Source: Vigna angularis (lineage: Eukaryota; Streptophyta; Magnoliopsida; Fabales; Fabaceae). Taken from it: a stretch of DNA of 64,000 nt. Shown here piece by piece: positions 21,259 to 32,409 of the stretch. The DNA is taken from positions 3,038,001 through 3,102,000 of the forward strand of contig NC_068971.1 in assembly GCF_016808095.1 (NCBI RefSeq), in the 5' to 3' direction. Position 1 is the stretch's first letter. Every line of letters begins with the position of its first letter. Both the position numbers and the translations under genes were made by a program. Below the pieces are notes generated by a model. It made no database searches. It saw only the letters and a list, made by a program, of their open reading frames with translations, and was not told the DNA's origin.

Positions 21259-22200
21259 GGATTACACGTAATTGAAGCAGCGCACAATACCAAAACATCA
21301 AAACAGAGAACTCAAACATCATAAATGAACCCAAGTCTTTGCGAGGAGACTAAGCTCGAAGACTTCAAGTCTTAGCACCCCAAGTAGTCTAACCTTTCCT
21401 TTTCATTTTTCTTTCTTCCCATTTTAATTTTTAAACAAAAATACTTTTTTAATAACTTTTTTTTACAATATCCGTTTCAAATATTTTTTTTAAAAATAAA
21501 TTCAAACACACTAACAAAATAATAATATGTAATATATAGTAAAAAGTTATTATAAAAAATTGTTAACATATGATAGTTCTTTAAAAAAAATAATATGAAT
21601 TCAATAATATAAAAATATATTATTAAAATACAATACAGTATGCATTTGACCCCAATCATTTTACTCCGCGTTATTAGTTTTTTATTATAAACTTCTTTCT
21701 TAAGAAAAGTAACCCTATTAAGTGGTCTCGTTTTTTTAATAATAATTAGCAATATGTTATTAAACGTATAGACTTACCTTAATTAATGTAACAATATACA
21801 CACAAAAAAGATAAAACAAAATTCACAAATATTTAAAAATAAAAAATGTATTTGACATTATATTTTTAATTCTAAAGTTCAAGATAACTTTCATTTTGGT
21901 TATCAAATTAATAAAAAAAAATACCCCATTTATAGTCTCTTAAATTTATCATTTATCATTTGAATACTTATTAAATATTATTTTAATCTCTATGGACCGG
22001 ATGACTATGCAATTCACCTCATACTCGACAAAGCCGAACAACCTAAGAAGGATAAAGCAATTAGTTAAAGCTGAATGTAGCACGACCAACCGGTCAACTA
22101 GGGACGTTCGACAACATGCAGAAAATATGTTACACTCGAAATTAAGGTAAATAATAATTAGAAGTGTTAGGCTGAGATTGGGCCGTGATTAAAGTTTCAT
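21259..22200. other. Upstream region of the intact receptor; MITE-like palindrome and start of the duplicated intergenic block
   Basis: No gene seen. At about 21441-21566 a palindromic AT-rich MITE-like stretch occurs (ATACTTTTTTAATAACTTTT facing AAAAGTTATTATAAAAAATT). From 21865 the sequence matches 44510 onward (TTCTAAAGTTCAAGATAA). The match breaks at about 21993, where GGACCGGATGAC starts inserted DNA that hosts the Pack-MULE and ends near 23770. That host resembles an LTR fragment (ACTTTAACATCGGAG near 23642), at low confidence. Confidence 0.45.
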
Positions 22201-23518
22201 TGAATTACTCTCTCCACCACCACACACTTCTCTCTATACCTCTCCAATTTTTTTTAATTCCAAAAATACCATTTTTAATTTTATCCTTTATTTTTTTTAA
22301 TTTTTTCTTAAAACCCTATTTTTTTACTCTCTTATTCACTCAGTCGCACACCACACCCCCCATAATCTTACTTTCTCTCTTCCTTTCTTATTCTCTTGTT
22401 CCTCTCTTACATAAATACTGGAAATTTCTAGTATTGTGCTTTCCTTAACTTCTGACTTATTGGTCTAGAGGTACCATGTGCCAGTTGAGAGCATCCTACA
22501 ATTTACTCGTTTTCTTGGAAGAAACCGGAGGAAATCCTTTTGAGATTTGTGTAAAGGTACATTTGTCCAGAATAATATGTGCCCAAGTGTTAGAATCCAA
22601 CCATCCACCTATGCAGAAGTTGGTAAATGTGGATCTCATTCGTGAAGAAGTTTCTGATAATAATATGATACCTGAACTTCAATTATATTGTCAAGAAGGA
22701 CATACAATATCCCCCATAACATTTGCTAGCTTTGGTACCCCCGAGGTAGTTGTCAAAACTTTTCTAGAGGAAACTGCCATGCTCCTAGTTCCATGTCAAT
22801 AGTCTCCAAGGTAAACTAACTCTATTTTGGATACCTTTTCACACTAGTCCTTGTCTAGTAACTCTGAAAAGTAAAATTGTTGCCAATTTTTGTGCAAGAA
22901 AGCAAATGCTCAACAAGATTCTGGCGTTGTGGACTTGGGTAAAAGCTATGATGCAAGACATTTTCCAAAATGTTTAACCCAATAATTTGTTTAAGTATTA
23001 CAGTTAAAAGTTATTATTATTATCGTTGGATAATCTCTAGCCTTAGAAAAGTATTGTTGCCATTATAGTTTGTATTACGATTAACGTTTTACATCTTGTT
23101 TAATTAGTTGCAGACTTGTAAAGCTTTTATGAAAAAAATATTGTGACTCATTGAAAGAAGAGAGGTGGGAAAAAACGGGGCTAATAACAATAGTAAGCAT
23201 GTTGCCTGATTTTGGTTTTACACCCTCTTGGCACTTTTAATATTTTGCAGGAATGTCAAGGGAAAAACAACTGCTCCATCAAAATCTTAGATATTGTATT
23301 CAGAGGTGACCCATGTCCGGGTGTTGAGAAAACGTTGTCTGTGGAAGCAAGATGCACATTGTTATTGGCCCTTAACGGGATTAACATTCCTTTACCCTTT
23401 AACGGTGTTGATATCCGTTGATGAATTTCGAGATCCTTTTAAGTGTTATTTTATAGGGACAAAAAAAGGAATGGAGAGGTGTAGAAATGAGTGTGTGGTG
23501 GTGGAGGGAGTAACACTC
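22201..23518 (+). mobile_element. Pack-MULE carrying beta-galactosidase exons
   Basis: Inverted ends: the left has TTACTCTCTCCACCACCACA then CACTTCTCTCTATACC near 22205-22246. The right, inverted, has TTACTCCCTCCACCACCACA then CACTCATTTCTACACC, ending near 23518. Flanks TTTCATTGA and TTTCACTAA match at 7 of 9 bases, as a degenerate 9-bp target duplication would. The interior holds the spliced 3' end of a host gene and no transposase. That combination is the definition of a Pack-MULE. The degenerate flanks and the frameshifts in the cargo indicate some age. Confidence 0.7.
22469..23421 (+). pseudogene. Beta-galactosidase C-terminal fragment (lectin-like domain), captured and frameshifted
   Basis: Two exon remnants keep canonical borders. 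Exon A is 22469-22810, with acceptor TCTAG at its left and donor AAG|GTAAAC at 22811. Exon B starts at 23251 after TTTTGCAG. Readable blocks match the end of plant family-35 beta-galactosidases: RYHVP, NLLVFLEETGGNP, ISPITFASFGTPE, CHAPSSMSIVSK, ECQGKNNCSI and FRGDPCPGVEKTLSVEARC, the galactose-binding lectin tail. RYHVP, LLVFLEE and CHAPSS lie in different frames, so at least two frameshifts separate them. The catalytic domain is absent. It cannot make a working enzyme, but it could yield antisense or chimeric transcripts. Confidence 0.85.
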
Positions 23519-24548
23519 TTTCACTAATCTCGGACCCACGTCCAAAAATTATAAATACAGGTCAAAGGTAAAAGGTAGGTGATCACATTTTACTGTACAT
23601 TTATTACTATTGCATTGAGCTACCGAACAGACAACTAATTGACTTTAACATCGGAGAACCTTTGACAAGTACACCTCTGAACGGTAGATTGAAGACGAAC
23701 ACTCGAGTTGAAGACCGAATGGTTCCACAAAGAAATCGTAAAGGTGTTTGAAGTAACTCGACCCTCCGAAATAGTAAAGTAAACAATGTTTTTAATTTAA
23801 TGGACGAAAGTATTTTTTTCATTTTAAATCATCAAAATCAGAATCTTCCTAAATTTTATAAATTAAACCTAATATATATTGAACTAGTTAATGAACCAAT
23901 CTGATTCAACATGTATAAGTCAAATTCAATTCATTCATTTACGAATTAAATTTTGAATTAAAGACCAACTCATTTAATTTTATTGATAAATCAGCTTAAA
24001 CGAAATCGAATATAAACTTATGAAAGAGTTGGAGTTAGTTTAATTCATTGCAGGTGGCAAGGAAAAATGGGAGGCCATGGAGGAGAAGATATTGAGAGAC
24101 ATAGGCAATGGAGGAAGGGGATTTTAGGGTTTGAGGGAAGATTGTGGGGAAAGAGGGTTTGAGTGTGTTTTTTGGGTGAGAGACTAGCGAATGAATGAAG
24201 AAGATGGAAGGGAATGAAGAAGAAGATGGAAGGGAATGAAGAAGAAGAAGGAAGAAGAAGATGAAATAATTGGATTGCACGTTCCAAAATAAATTTCGAA
24301 AAAATAATACGTATTTCTAAATTTGAAAATTGTACAATTCAAAATGTACTATTTTTTAAATGCATTTGGAATTCGAAAAATGGATGTTTAATTGTGCATA
24401 TTTTCGAATCCGAAAATAATTTAAGTTTTCATTATTTTTCATTACTATTAAAATGTTCATTTCATACCTGGGGTACAGGAAGCAAAATGTGATCAGATAA
24501 CGTGCATACTTTCTCCCCAAAATAGAAAAAAGAACAGGGGTAATTTTT
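23519..24548. other. Intergenic; duplicated block A, copy 1
   Basis: No gene. After the insert ends near 23770, the sequence matches 44640-44896 and then 49313-49770 (TGAACTAGTTAATGAACCAA, GGGAGGCCATGG, GAGAAGATATTGAGAGACAT), that is, the empty form of the site occupied by the GC-rich LTR element at 44897. The GAAGAAGATGGAAGGGAATG stretch near 24200-24260 is a short GA-rich tandem repeat. Confidence 0.6.
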
Positions 24549-25647
24549 GAGGGTTACTCCCTACACCACTCCAATCACCACATTTTTTTTAATTTCAAAA
24601 CTATCCTTTATATTTTAAAATATCTTACCTCCATCTCTTTTATTAAACGGATGTCTACATCCATTAAAAAAAAATTCTTCATCCGTTGAAAGAAAAATTC
24701 TTCAACGAATGTCGACATCTGTTGAAGAATGTGCGACATCCATTAATGGATGTGGCACATCCGTTAAGTTTTTTTTTTTTAATTTTTGGTATTTTAATTT
24801 ATTGTATTTTAAATTAATATATAAATATTATTTCATTTTTCTAAAATTATTAAATAATTATTTATAAATTAATTTAATTTTAATTTAATAAAATAATTAT
24901 TATTAATTTATTTTATGTATTATTATTTAAATAATAATTAAATTATTTTTAAAGCATTTATTAAAATGATTTATTAAAATGGTGTGGCACATCATATGGC
25001 GACATCCATAAAAGTCATTTTTTTTAGTTTTATGTTTTTTAATTTATTATATTTTAAATTAATATATAAATATTATTTAATGTTTTTAAAATTATTATTT
25101 AATTATATATAAAATAATTTTATATTATTTAATAAAATAATTATTATTAATTTAATAAAATAATAATTATTAATTTAATAAAATAATAATTATTAATTTA
25201 ATTTATGTATTATTGTTTAAATAATAATCAAAATATTTTTAAAAAATTTATTAAAACATATGTCCGTTATAATATTTTTCTAGTTTTTAGTTTTTTAATT
25301 TGTTATATTTTAAATTAATATATAAATATTATTTAATTTTTTTAAAATTATTACTTAATTATTTATAAATTTATTTTATTTTATTTAATAAAATAATTAT
25401 TATTAATTTAATTTATGTATTATTATTTAAATAATAAAAAAAAATTAAAAAAATTTATTAAAACGGATGTGACAACATCCGTTGAAGTTTTTTATTTAAA
25501 TAAAAACAATAAATTAAAATATAAAATATGTAAATAGATGTCAACATCCGTTCACGGATGTCAATATTAGTTGAAGATGAAAGGGATGTTGACATCCGTT
25601 TTAGAAAAGAACAAAATAGGTATGAGGTGGTGGAGGGAGCATAGGTC
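24549..25647. mobile_element. MULE-type MITE, copy A
   Basis: Starts GAGGGTTACTCCCTACACC and ends GGTGGAGGGAGCATAGGTC (imperfect inverse), with a perfect 9-bp target duplication GTAATTTTT (24540-24548 and 25648-25656). The interior is AT-rich and holds repeated ACGGATGT/ACATCCGT palindromes, for example around 24650-24780 and 25460-25600. No protein is encoded. Same family as 49789-50530. Confidence 0.8.
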
Positions 25648-25748
25648 GTAATTTTTTAACCTAAACCAGCCCATACTTAACCTAAGCCAGCCCATTTTTT
25701 TAATATTTAAACTATCATTGTGAACAAAGGTAATTTTATTTTTCTCTC

Positions 25749-28067
25749 TGTCAATACCCAATTTCGTCCGGGTAAATATAATTCATCACAAAAATAAATA
25801 AATAAAAAACATAAAAAAAACCAAAATGAAAAATACTATTTATTTTACTTTTTGCACCCCCAAATTTTCTTTTAAACACTTAATCCAATGGCCCAAAATA
25901 ATCTCTTACTTTTTTACTTCCTCATCACCTCTTTTCTCTTATTACACCCCACTCTCCACATCACCATCCACATCACCCTCCACATCTCATTCCACATCAT
26001 CTACCTTTTCCATTTACTTTTTCCACATCATTTCCATATTAATTTTATATATCAACTTTTCTAATTATTCCACTTACATTTTTTAATTATATCTTCTCCA
26101 TCAACATTTTTTATTATTCATTTTTCTCCACCTTATTTTTCCACCCACTTTTTATATTATTTCTTTCACTTATTTTCCACATTAACTTTTACTATTCACT
26201 ATATTTTATTTCACCTAATTTCTCCACCAACTTTTTATATTATTTCTTCCACTTAATTTCCACACCTAATTTCTCCACCAACTTTTTATATTATTTCTTT
26301 CACTTATTTTCCACATTAACTTTTACTATTTACTATATTTTATTTCACCTAATTTCTCCACCAACTTTTTATATTATTTCTTCCACTTAATTTCCACACC
26401 TAATTTCTCCACCAACTTTTTATATTATTTCTTTCACTTATTTTCCACATTAACTTTTACTATTCACTATATTTTATTTCACCTAATTTTTCCACAAACT
26501 TTTTATATTATTTCTTTCACTTATTTTCCACATTAACTTTTTCTATTCATCTTTTTTTTATTATATTTTATTTCATCTAAATTTTCCACCAACTTATTTT
26601 ATTATTTTTATTCATCAACTTTCTTCATCCTTTACTCTATAAATACCTACATTCTCTTCACTTCACACACAAAAAAAAAATTACATAATACTCATCTCTT
26701 CTCTCTCAAAACCTCTTCATTCCATCCCAAAACTCTACTTCATTTTTCTCTCACATTTTACTATTTCCTAATCCCTCTATACATAGTAAATCCCATACCA
26801 CATTTCTACTATAAATTCATCTTCTTCGCCATCAACCTATCTCTCCTTACAACTTATTACAAGCAAAGTTTTGCTTCATCTTTCAAATCTTCAACGAGGT
26901 ACACATTTTCTTTTCATTCTATTTATATGCATTTTGATCATTTTTTTTAATTTATCCAATTTTCTACCACAATTTTATCTTATGTTTTTTTTCTTTCACA
27001 ATTTTATGTCATAGACATTTTAACTCGTCTCTCTTCTTAATAAAAAGAAAACTAAAATATAAAAATTAAAGATAAAAAGAAAAATACAAAATAAAAAAAA
27101 TTAAAAATTACAAAAATATGTTTTAAAGGTTGAGGCACATGTGTGATCGCACGCATCGTCCTTGTGCTAAAAACCTTTTCTCTTTCTTCAAAATCCCAAA
27201 AATATGTTTTAAAGGTTTAGGCACATGTGTGATCGCACGCATCGTCCTTGTGCTAAAAACCTTTTCTCCTTCTTCAAAAAATTCCAAAAAAAATACGTTT
27301 CAAAGGTTTCGGCACATGTGTGATCGCACGCATCGTCCTTGTGCTAAAAACCTTTTCTCTTTCTTCAAAAATTACAAAAAAATATGTTTTAAAGGTTTAG
27401 GCACATGTGTGATCGCACGCATCGTCCTTGTGCCAAAAACCTTTTCATTCTCCTAAATAAAAAATACCAAAAAAAATATAAAATCTTCAAAAACTAAAAA
27501 ACATCTATTTTTCAAACTTCAAACAATATCGCCTAGCTAGAACTACGTGATCCTTGATTCTCCATCAAAAGTGGAGATACGTAGGAGCAAGGCCAGTCCT
27601 TGTCAGGTTCACTCTCCCAAAAATCCAAAATCATTTCCAAACAATTCTCAAACAAATTTTCAAGCAATCTCCAAAACGAACTACGGAACCCTGATTTCTC
27701 ATTCTGAATGAGAATACGTAGGAGCAAGGTCAATCCTTGTCGGACCCAAAAACCTAAAAAATATTGTTTGTTTCTTTCGAGTTTTATTTCAAGGGAAAGT
27801 TAAACATTTTGAAAACCACATTCATATTCGCATATTTAATTAAAGGTACTGCCTTAAGGCAGGCGTTGTAGGGTGCTAATACCTTCCCTACACGTAATCG
27901 ACTCCCGAACCAAGAATCTGGTTCTAATAGACCATGCCTTATCATTTTATGGTTTTTCCGTAGTTTTCCAGAATAAACTATGGTGGCGACTCCAAATCTC
28001 TTTTTTCAAAAACCCGTTTTCTTTTTACGGATCGTCGTCCCGTCGTGATTTTTTTTCGGTTGCGACA
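25749..28067 (+). repeat. 5' LTR of the 14.7-kb element
   Basis: 2319 bp. U3 contains tandem copies of TTATATTATTTCTTTCACTT and TCCACATTAACTTTTACTAT segments (26120-26560). A TATA box CTATAAATAC lies at 26637-26646, and four units of about 85 bp with GGCACATGTGTGATCGCACG lie at 27128-27450. Two AATACGTAGGAGCAAGG-like units follow (27540-27745). Confidence 0.95.
26637..26646 (+). promoter_or_regulatory. TATA box of the 5' LTR
   Basis: CTATAAATAC, about 890 bp into the LTR and followed by C/A-rich sequence typical of a plant transcription start. The 3' LTR copy is at 39042-39051. Confidence 0.65.
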
Positions 28068-30828
28068 GATGGCGACTCCACTGGGGAAAATGAAAGAGAG
28101 TCAGGCCATTTAATTAGATAAGCGAATTCGATGTGGTTTTCCTTTGTGTATTTATTCCCTTTGTCTTTATCTATGTTTAATATTTGGAATAATTGCATGT
28201 GAGTTTCTTTTACTTTTTATTTATGTTTGAAATAATTGTTTCTACTTATCTGTGTTTATTTTTGCAATTGTTGTTTTACAGTATAATCTCCCTTCACACA
28301 CTTTATGCATATCATGAGTGGGGCCCTATACCCGGGTCTGAGCGCAACTTAGAAATAGAGGAGTTGTGTAGCGGTGTCACTCTGGGATGTACTTCCCGTC
28401 TGGCTATCGTGAGAATTCCAGCTAGAGTCTGTTCTCTTCATTTGTGTCTCCACATCTAGTTGATTACTCTGACTGTTGTGGAGAGACAGTGGAAAGAGCC
28501 ATAGCTCTGGTGACCTTGATTTAAGAATTAGGAAACCATCCTGGTGAGTGCATGTATGTGGTCTTAGAACTTTAAGTACCATCCTTCGATTAAGACACGA
28601 AAGGGAGATCGTTTTGTCATTTCTTTTTCATCTTTTCTTTGTATACATCAAATAAATGTACCATAATAAAAAATGTAAAAAAATAAAAATAAAAAAAAAT
28701 TAAAAAATTAGAACAATAAAAATGTACATGTTCTGATTCATATGTATTTTGTTTTGCATTTATCTTGTTATCGAGTTCATGGAATAATTCTCAAGAAAAT
28801 AAAAATAAAATTGTCAAATAAAAAAAAATGCTTTTGAGGCAAAACAAAGATTTTTTGGTCCAATCGTTCAATTTAATTTTATCATTGATTTGAAATGTTC
28901 ATCCAGCTTTCATGATATGAAAATGTTCAAGATCATCGTTTGACCACTGATCCATCGCCCATTTTCGTTCGTAAGAGAGGAATCATCAGATAAGGGGCTT
29001 TATTCGTAAATGATCGCAAGCAATTCTCACCAAAGTAAATAAAAAATAAAAATAGGGGCAATATTTTGTAAATTTTTCTTGTAATTTAAGATGTTTAGAA
29101 ATAAAACAACCACGATTTATGTTTATGTGCGAACTTGTTTTGTAAAATTGTATCGTCTTTTGGTACTAATTTTATTAAAAAATGAAAAAAAATGTTCCAG
29201 TTTTGTTAAAATAATTTGTGAAAATTAGTCGCGTCTGAATTTTGTTTTTTTTTCATTAAACCATCTGGAAAATAAATGATGATAATTTGAAATGATTGAA
29301 AATATATTCCTTTGCTACTAGAAATTACTTTGAACAAGGAGATTATTATGATTTTTGCATCTAATTTATGTAATAAAAAGAAAAATTTGCAAAGAAAATG
29401 TTTTTGGAAAATATTTAGAAAATGAAGCATATTTAGATGAAATTTTGTCAACAAATTTTAAAGTAATTCAATCCATTTTTAGTTATTTCAAAAATTCAAT
29501 AAAGTTTGCACACATTATAGATTGGTTGTTTGTTCTCTAAATTTTTTAACTCATGAGAAAATGTTTAAATGTGTAATAAGTTGCCCTGATGAAAAATAAA
29601 AAAATGTGTTAATAGATTTGCTTGCGGGCCATTTTTGGATTGTTTTCTCAATGATCATCACTTTTCAAGAGTCCATCAAATTTATAGTTTGTTCACCGTG
29701 TCAGGGGCATTTTTCTCAGTTTGTACCCCATATTTCTTTGTCATCCGATGTACTTGTCATACTGGTTCCCTTTCTTCATGTTTTAGGTGCAGAAACGTTT
29801 TTTATCGTAAACCTTGTTTATCCTGTTGAAGCCCAAATCGTAATCCACTGCCAGTCTTAATCTCCCTGTCTTAACCTAAACCTTGTCATGTTAGGCCCAT
29901 CATCTGTGCCTAAGCCTAAACATTGTCCAAATCGTTTTTGTTATCGTGTCCGTGTTCTAATCCAGCCATGTCAAGCCTGATTTTTGTTTTTAAACCTCTG
30001 TCTGTCTAAGCCTATTTTGGCCCTCATTAACATGTGTTATTCATTTTCATGGTCGTTAAGTGTCAATCTGATTTTCCATTTACATCCATTCAAGTTGTGT
30101 TAAATTTGTGTAGGGGCATATTTCCGCGTCTGTCTTAATGTGAGTTCATATTGGTCAATTTTTAGTCTCTGGGCGCATAAGCTTTTCCAGATTAGGGGCA
30201 AATTCGTGTTCATGTCTGTTTATCAAAAAAAAAAATGTTGAAGCATTTTTAAAATCTTGAACAATTTTATACATGATTATTCAGATTTTTTTTCAAATTC
30301 AATGATAAATTAATTGTTTTCTTTCGGACCAAGTAAAAAAAAAAAAGGACAATTTTGAGAGGAGTTCCACGAACCCAGATTGCATAATATGTGTAAATTA
30401 ATTTGTGTATATTTTTGAACATGTACGTAAAACAAAAAATATACATTTAATTTTGCATTACTACAAATAAAGGCCTTCAGGTGGCCGAAACATAAAAACC
30501 AAATTACAAAAAATAAATAATTAAGAAAGAAAATTACAAAAAAAAAATAATGTTTGCAGATCTATGGAGTTCTTGTCTTCTGCCGGTATTCTCGAGTTTT
30601 GTAAGATGAAAGTCTGCACAAAACTTGTTAGATCTCAAACAACTAAAACAAAAAAAAAACACATAATAATAAAGGAAACATTAAACGGAATTCGTCCAAG
30701 TTCGACCACTGACCGTAAAAAACAAAGAAAGAAAATAGAAAAAACAAAGGCAAATAAAGGATGTTCAGAGTTCGATCAATGCTGATCGTTAATATTACAG
30801 ACCATGAAAAAATAAATAAATAAAAAAT
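28068..30828. other. 5' internal region of the 14.7-kb element, non-coding
   Basis: Begins with the primer-binding site at 28070-28087. Frames are short and broken, and I see no zinc knuckle, protease, RT or integrase motif. In an autonomous relative gag-pol would lie here; it has been replaced or lost. Confidence 0.6.
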
Positions 30829-32300
30829 TCAACGAAAAAATTCCCGAGCTGGTTGTGGTGGTCTAAGGGAGAGCTCCGTCGAAGGAGCTCTGGTTCGGAA
30901 GGTGAGAAGCATGGGTGGAGCGATTTGTCGTTCGTCTCTGTCGTCGTCGATGATGATCGGAACGGGGAACAGGTCCAGCAGCCTCGGCGCCCTCATAATC
31001 ACCCAATCGTACTCTTTCAAAAAAAAAAAAAAAAAAACTTTGTGTCAATAATAGAGACGGAAGAGTAAAATTCAAAAATAGAGGTGATCAGGTTTCTTAC
31101 CATACATGTATAGCGGCAGTTGTGAAAAGTGAGTGCCAGTGGGGTCTATCTCCGCTTGCCAGCGCCTGACCCGATTGCCATGGTTGTTGAACCAGCAGTG
31201 CACGTTATATTCGCTGGCATCTCCGAAAGCCCTTAGTCGAGACGTAATCTCGACGACTTGGGCTCTGCTGGGATGTGTGACCCCGTAATTATAGATGTTG
31301 GTCATCATCTTGATCTGATCGTCAGTAGGACGCCACCGCGGACTGGTGTATCTCTCTATTTCCATCTCACTCATCCTTCCTCTCAGTATTCTAAAAAAAT
31401 AAAAAATGAAAATAAAAGGAACAAAAACATAACAAAAGCATAACAAATTTTTTTAGTTTCTTTGTTCGGTGTTTTATTTATTTTCGTTTCCTTTTAAGTT
31501 TATTTTATCCGGTCAGTCTTTATTATTTCAGTGTCTGGTCTCGGATCTGTTTCACGGTCCTTGCAAAAAGGGTCCTAAATGGATCTATGTCCATATTGTC
31601 CATGTCTGGTTCATACAAATAAAATTCTCTTTTTAAGTTTTCTGTTTTTATGGGGTACGTGGCGTTGTTCTACCCGATTGTCTCTGCCATACCTTCAATC
31701 GAAGGGAGATTAACGTCTGGTTTCCAGCCTATATACCCCTTAGTTTAAGACAGTGTGTTCTTGTTTTAAGTTAAGAAAGAAAAATAGAAGGTGAAGAGGA
31801 AAGCGAATAAAAGCAAAAAATAAAGAAGCGAGCAGGAAATAAGGAAAAGAAAGCGAAAAGTAAAAAAAGTAAAGTGCATGAACGTAAAGAGCGAGAAGAA
31901 TAAAAGACAATGAAAAGTGCGAGTAAGGAGGTGAAGATGTAAAATTAAAGCATAACGAAAAGAGAAAGCGGAAAAGAAAAACAGAAAGGGAAGAGGGAAA
32001 GAAAGGCAGAGAAAGCTGAAAGGGGAGGAAGAAAGGAAAAAGCATGAAGGAAAGAAAGAAGGAAAAAGGACTTACCCGGAAGAAGAAGGGCTTGCTTACA
32101 GAAGCTCGCCGGAAGACTCAGACGCCTTCGAAGGCACGCAGGTACAGAGCCTCTTCGTAGATTCCAGACGCTCAAGGAAGAGAGAGAAGAGAGAAAGGGA
32201 GAGCAAGAGAGAGAGTGGTCAGACTGAAATGTCGGCCTACGCAAAGGAGCGCTCGATTTGTAGCCAAATTTTCCACTGTAGCCACAGTTTCGGTCGTTGC
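30829..32300 (-). CDS. WOX-like (WUSCHEL-type) homeobox gene in antisense inside the LTR retrotransposon
   Basis: Coding exons are 31374-31101 and 31013-30829, predicting 152 aa; a 5' leader exon, with its start unknown, probably ends at 32076. Residues 11-73 form a WUS-type homeodomain: RWRPTDDQIKMM helix 1, then SRAQVVEITSRLRAFG helix 2, then NVHCWFNNHGNRVRRW helix 3. Asn64 equals the invariant homeodomain Asn51; WFNN and GNR replace the usual WFQN and KAR. Joining at donor G|GTAAGAAA (31101/31100) and acceptor GAAAG|AGTACG (31014/31013), behind a T-rich tract, keeps the frame. It adds LLDLFPV (103-109), like the WUS box, an acidic DDDRDE run and STELSL (136-141), EAR-like. WOX proteins are nuclear transcription regulators. 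Without splicing, translation stops nine codons on. Expression cannot be judged from sequence. Confidence 0.7.
31014..31100 (-). other. Predicted 87-nt intron of the WOX-like gene
   Basis: Donor GTAAGAAACC at 31100-31091. The acceptor is at 31015-31014, behind about 17 consecutive T on the minus strand. Its length is normal for plants, and the splice joins two open frames in phase 1. Confidence 0.7.
31391..32075 (-). other. Predicted 5'-leader intron of the WOX-like gene
   Basis: The minus strand reads TTCCGG|GTAAGTCC at 32076/32075 and TTTTTTTAG|AATACTGAG at 31391/31390, just upstream of the ATG at 31374. The 685-nt interior is strongly pyrimidine-rich on this strand, the pattern seen in plant leader introns that raise expression. 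Confidence 0.55.
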
Positions 32301-32409
32301 CACCGTCTGATGCCACAGTCCCGGTCTTTCTGAAATCAAAAAAAAAAAAAAAAAATTGAAAATCTGAAAACGGATAAGGGTTTTGTTGGGTCAATCCGGC
32401 CCAATACAA

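Noticed and set aside
31740..32409. Antisense frames of 101 and 154 aa upstream of the homeobox exon
   Set aside because: Strongly pyrimidine-biased sequence that fits a leader exon and intron better than a protein.
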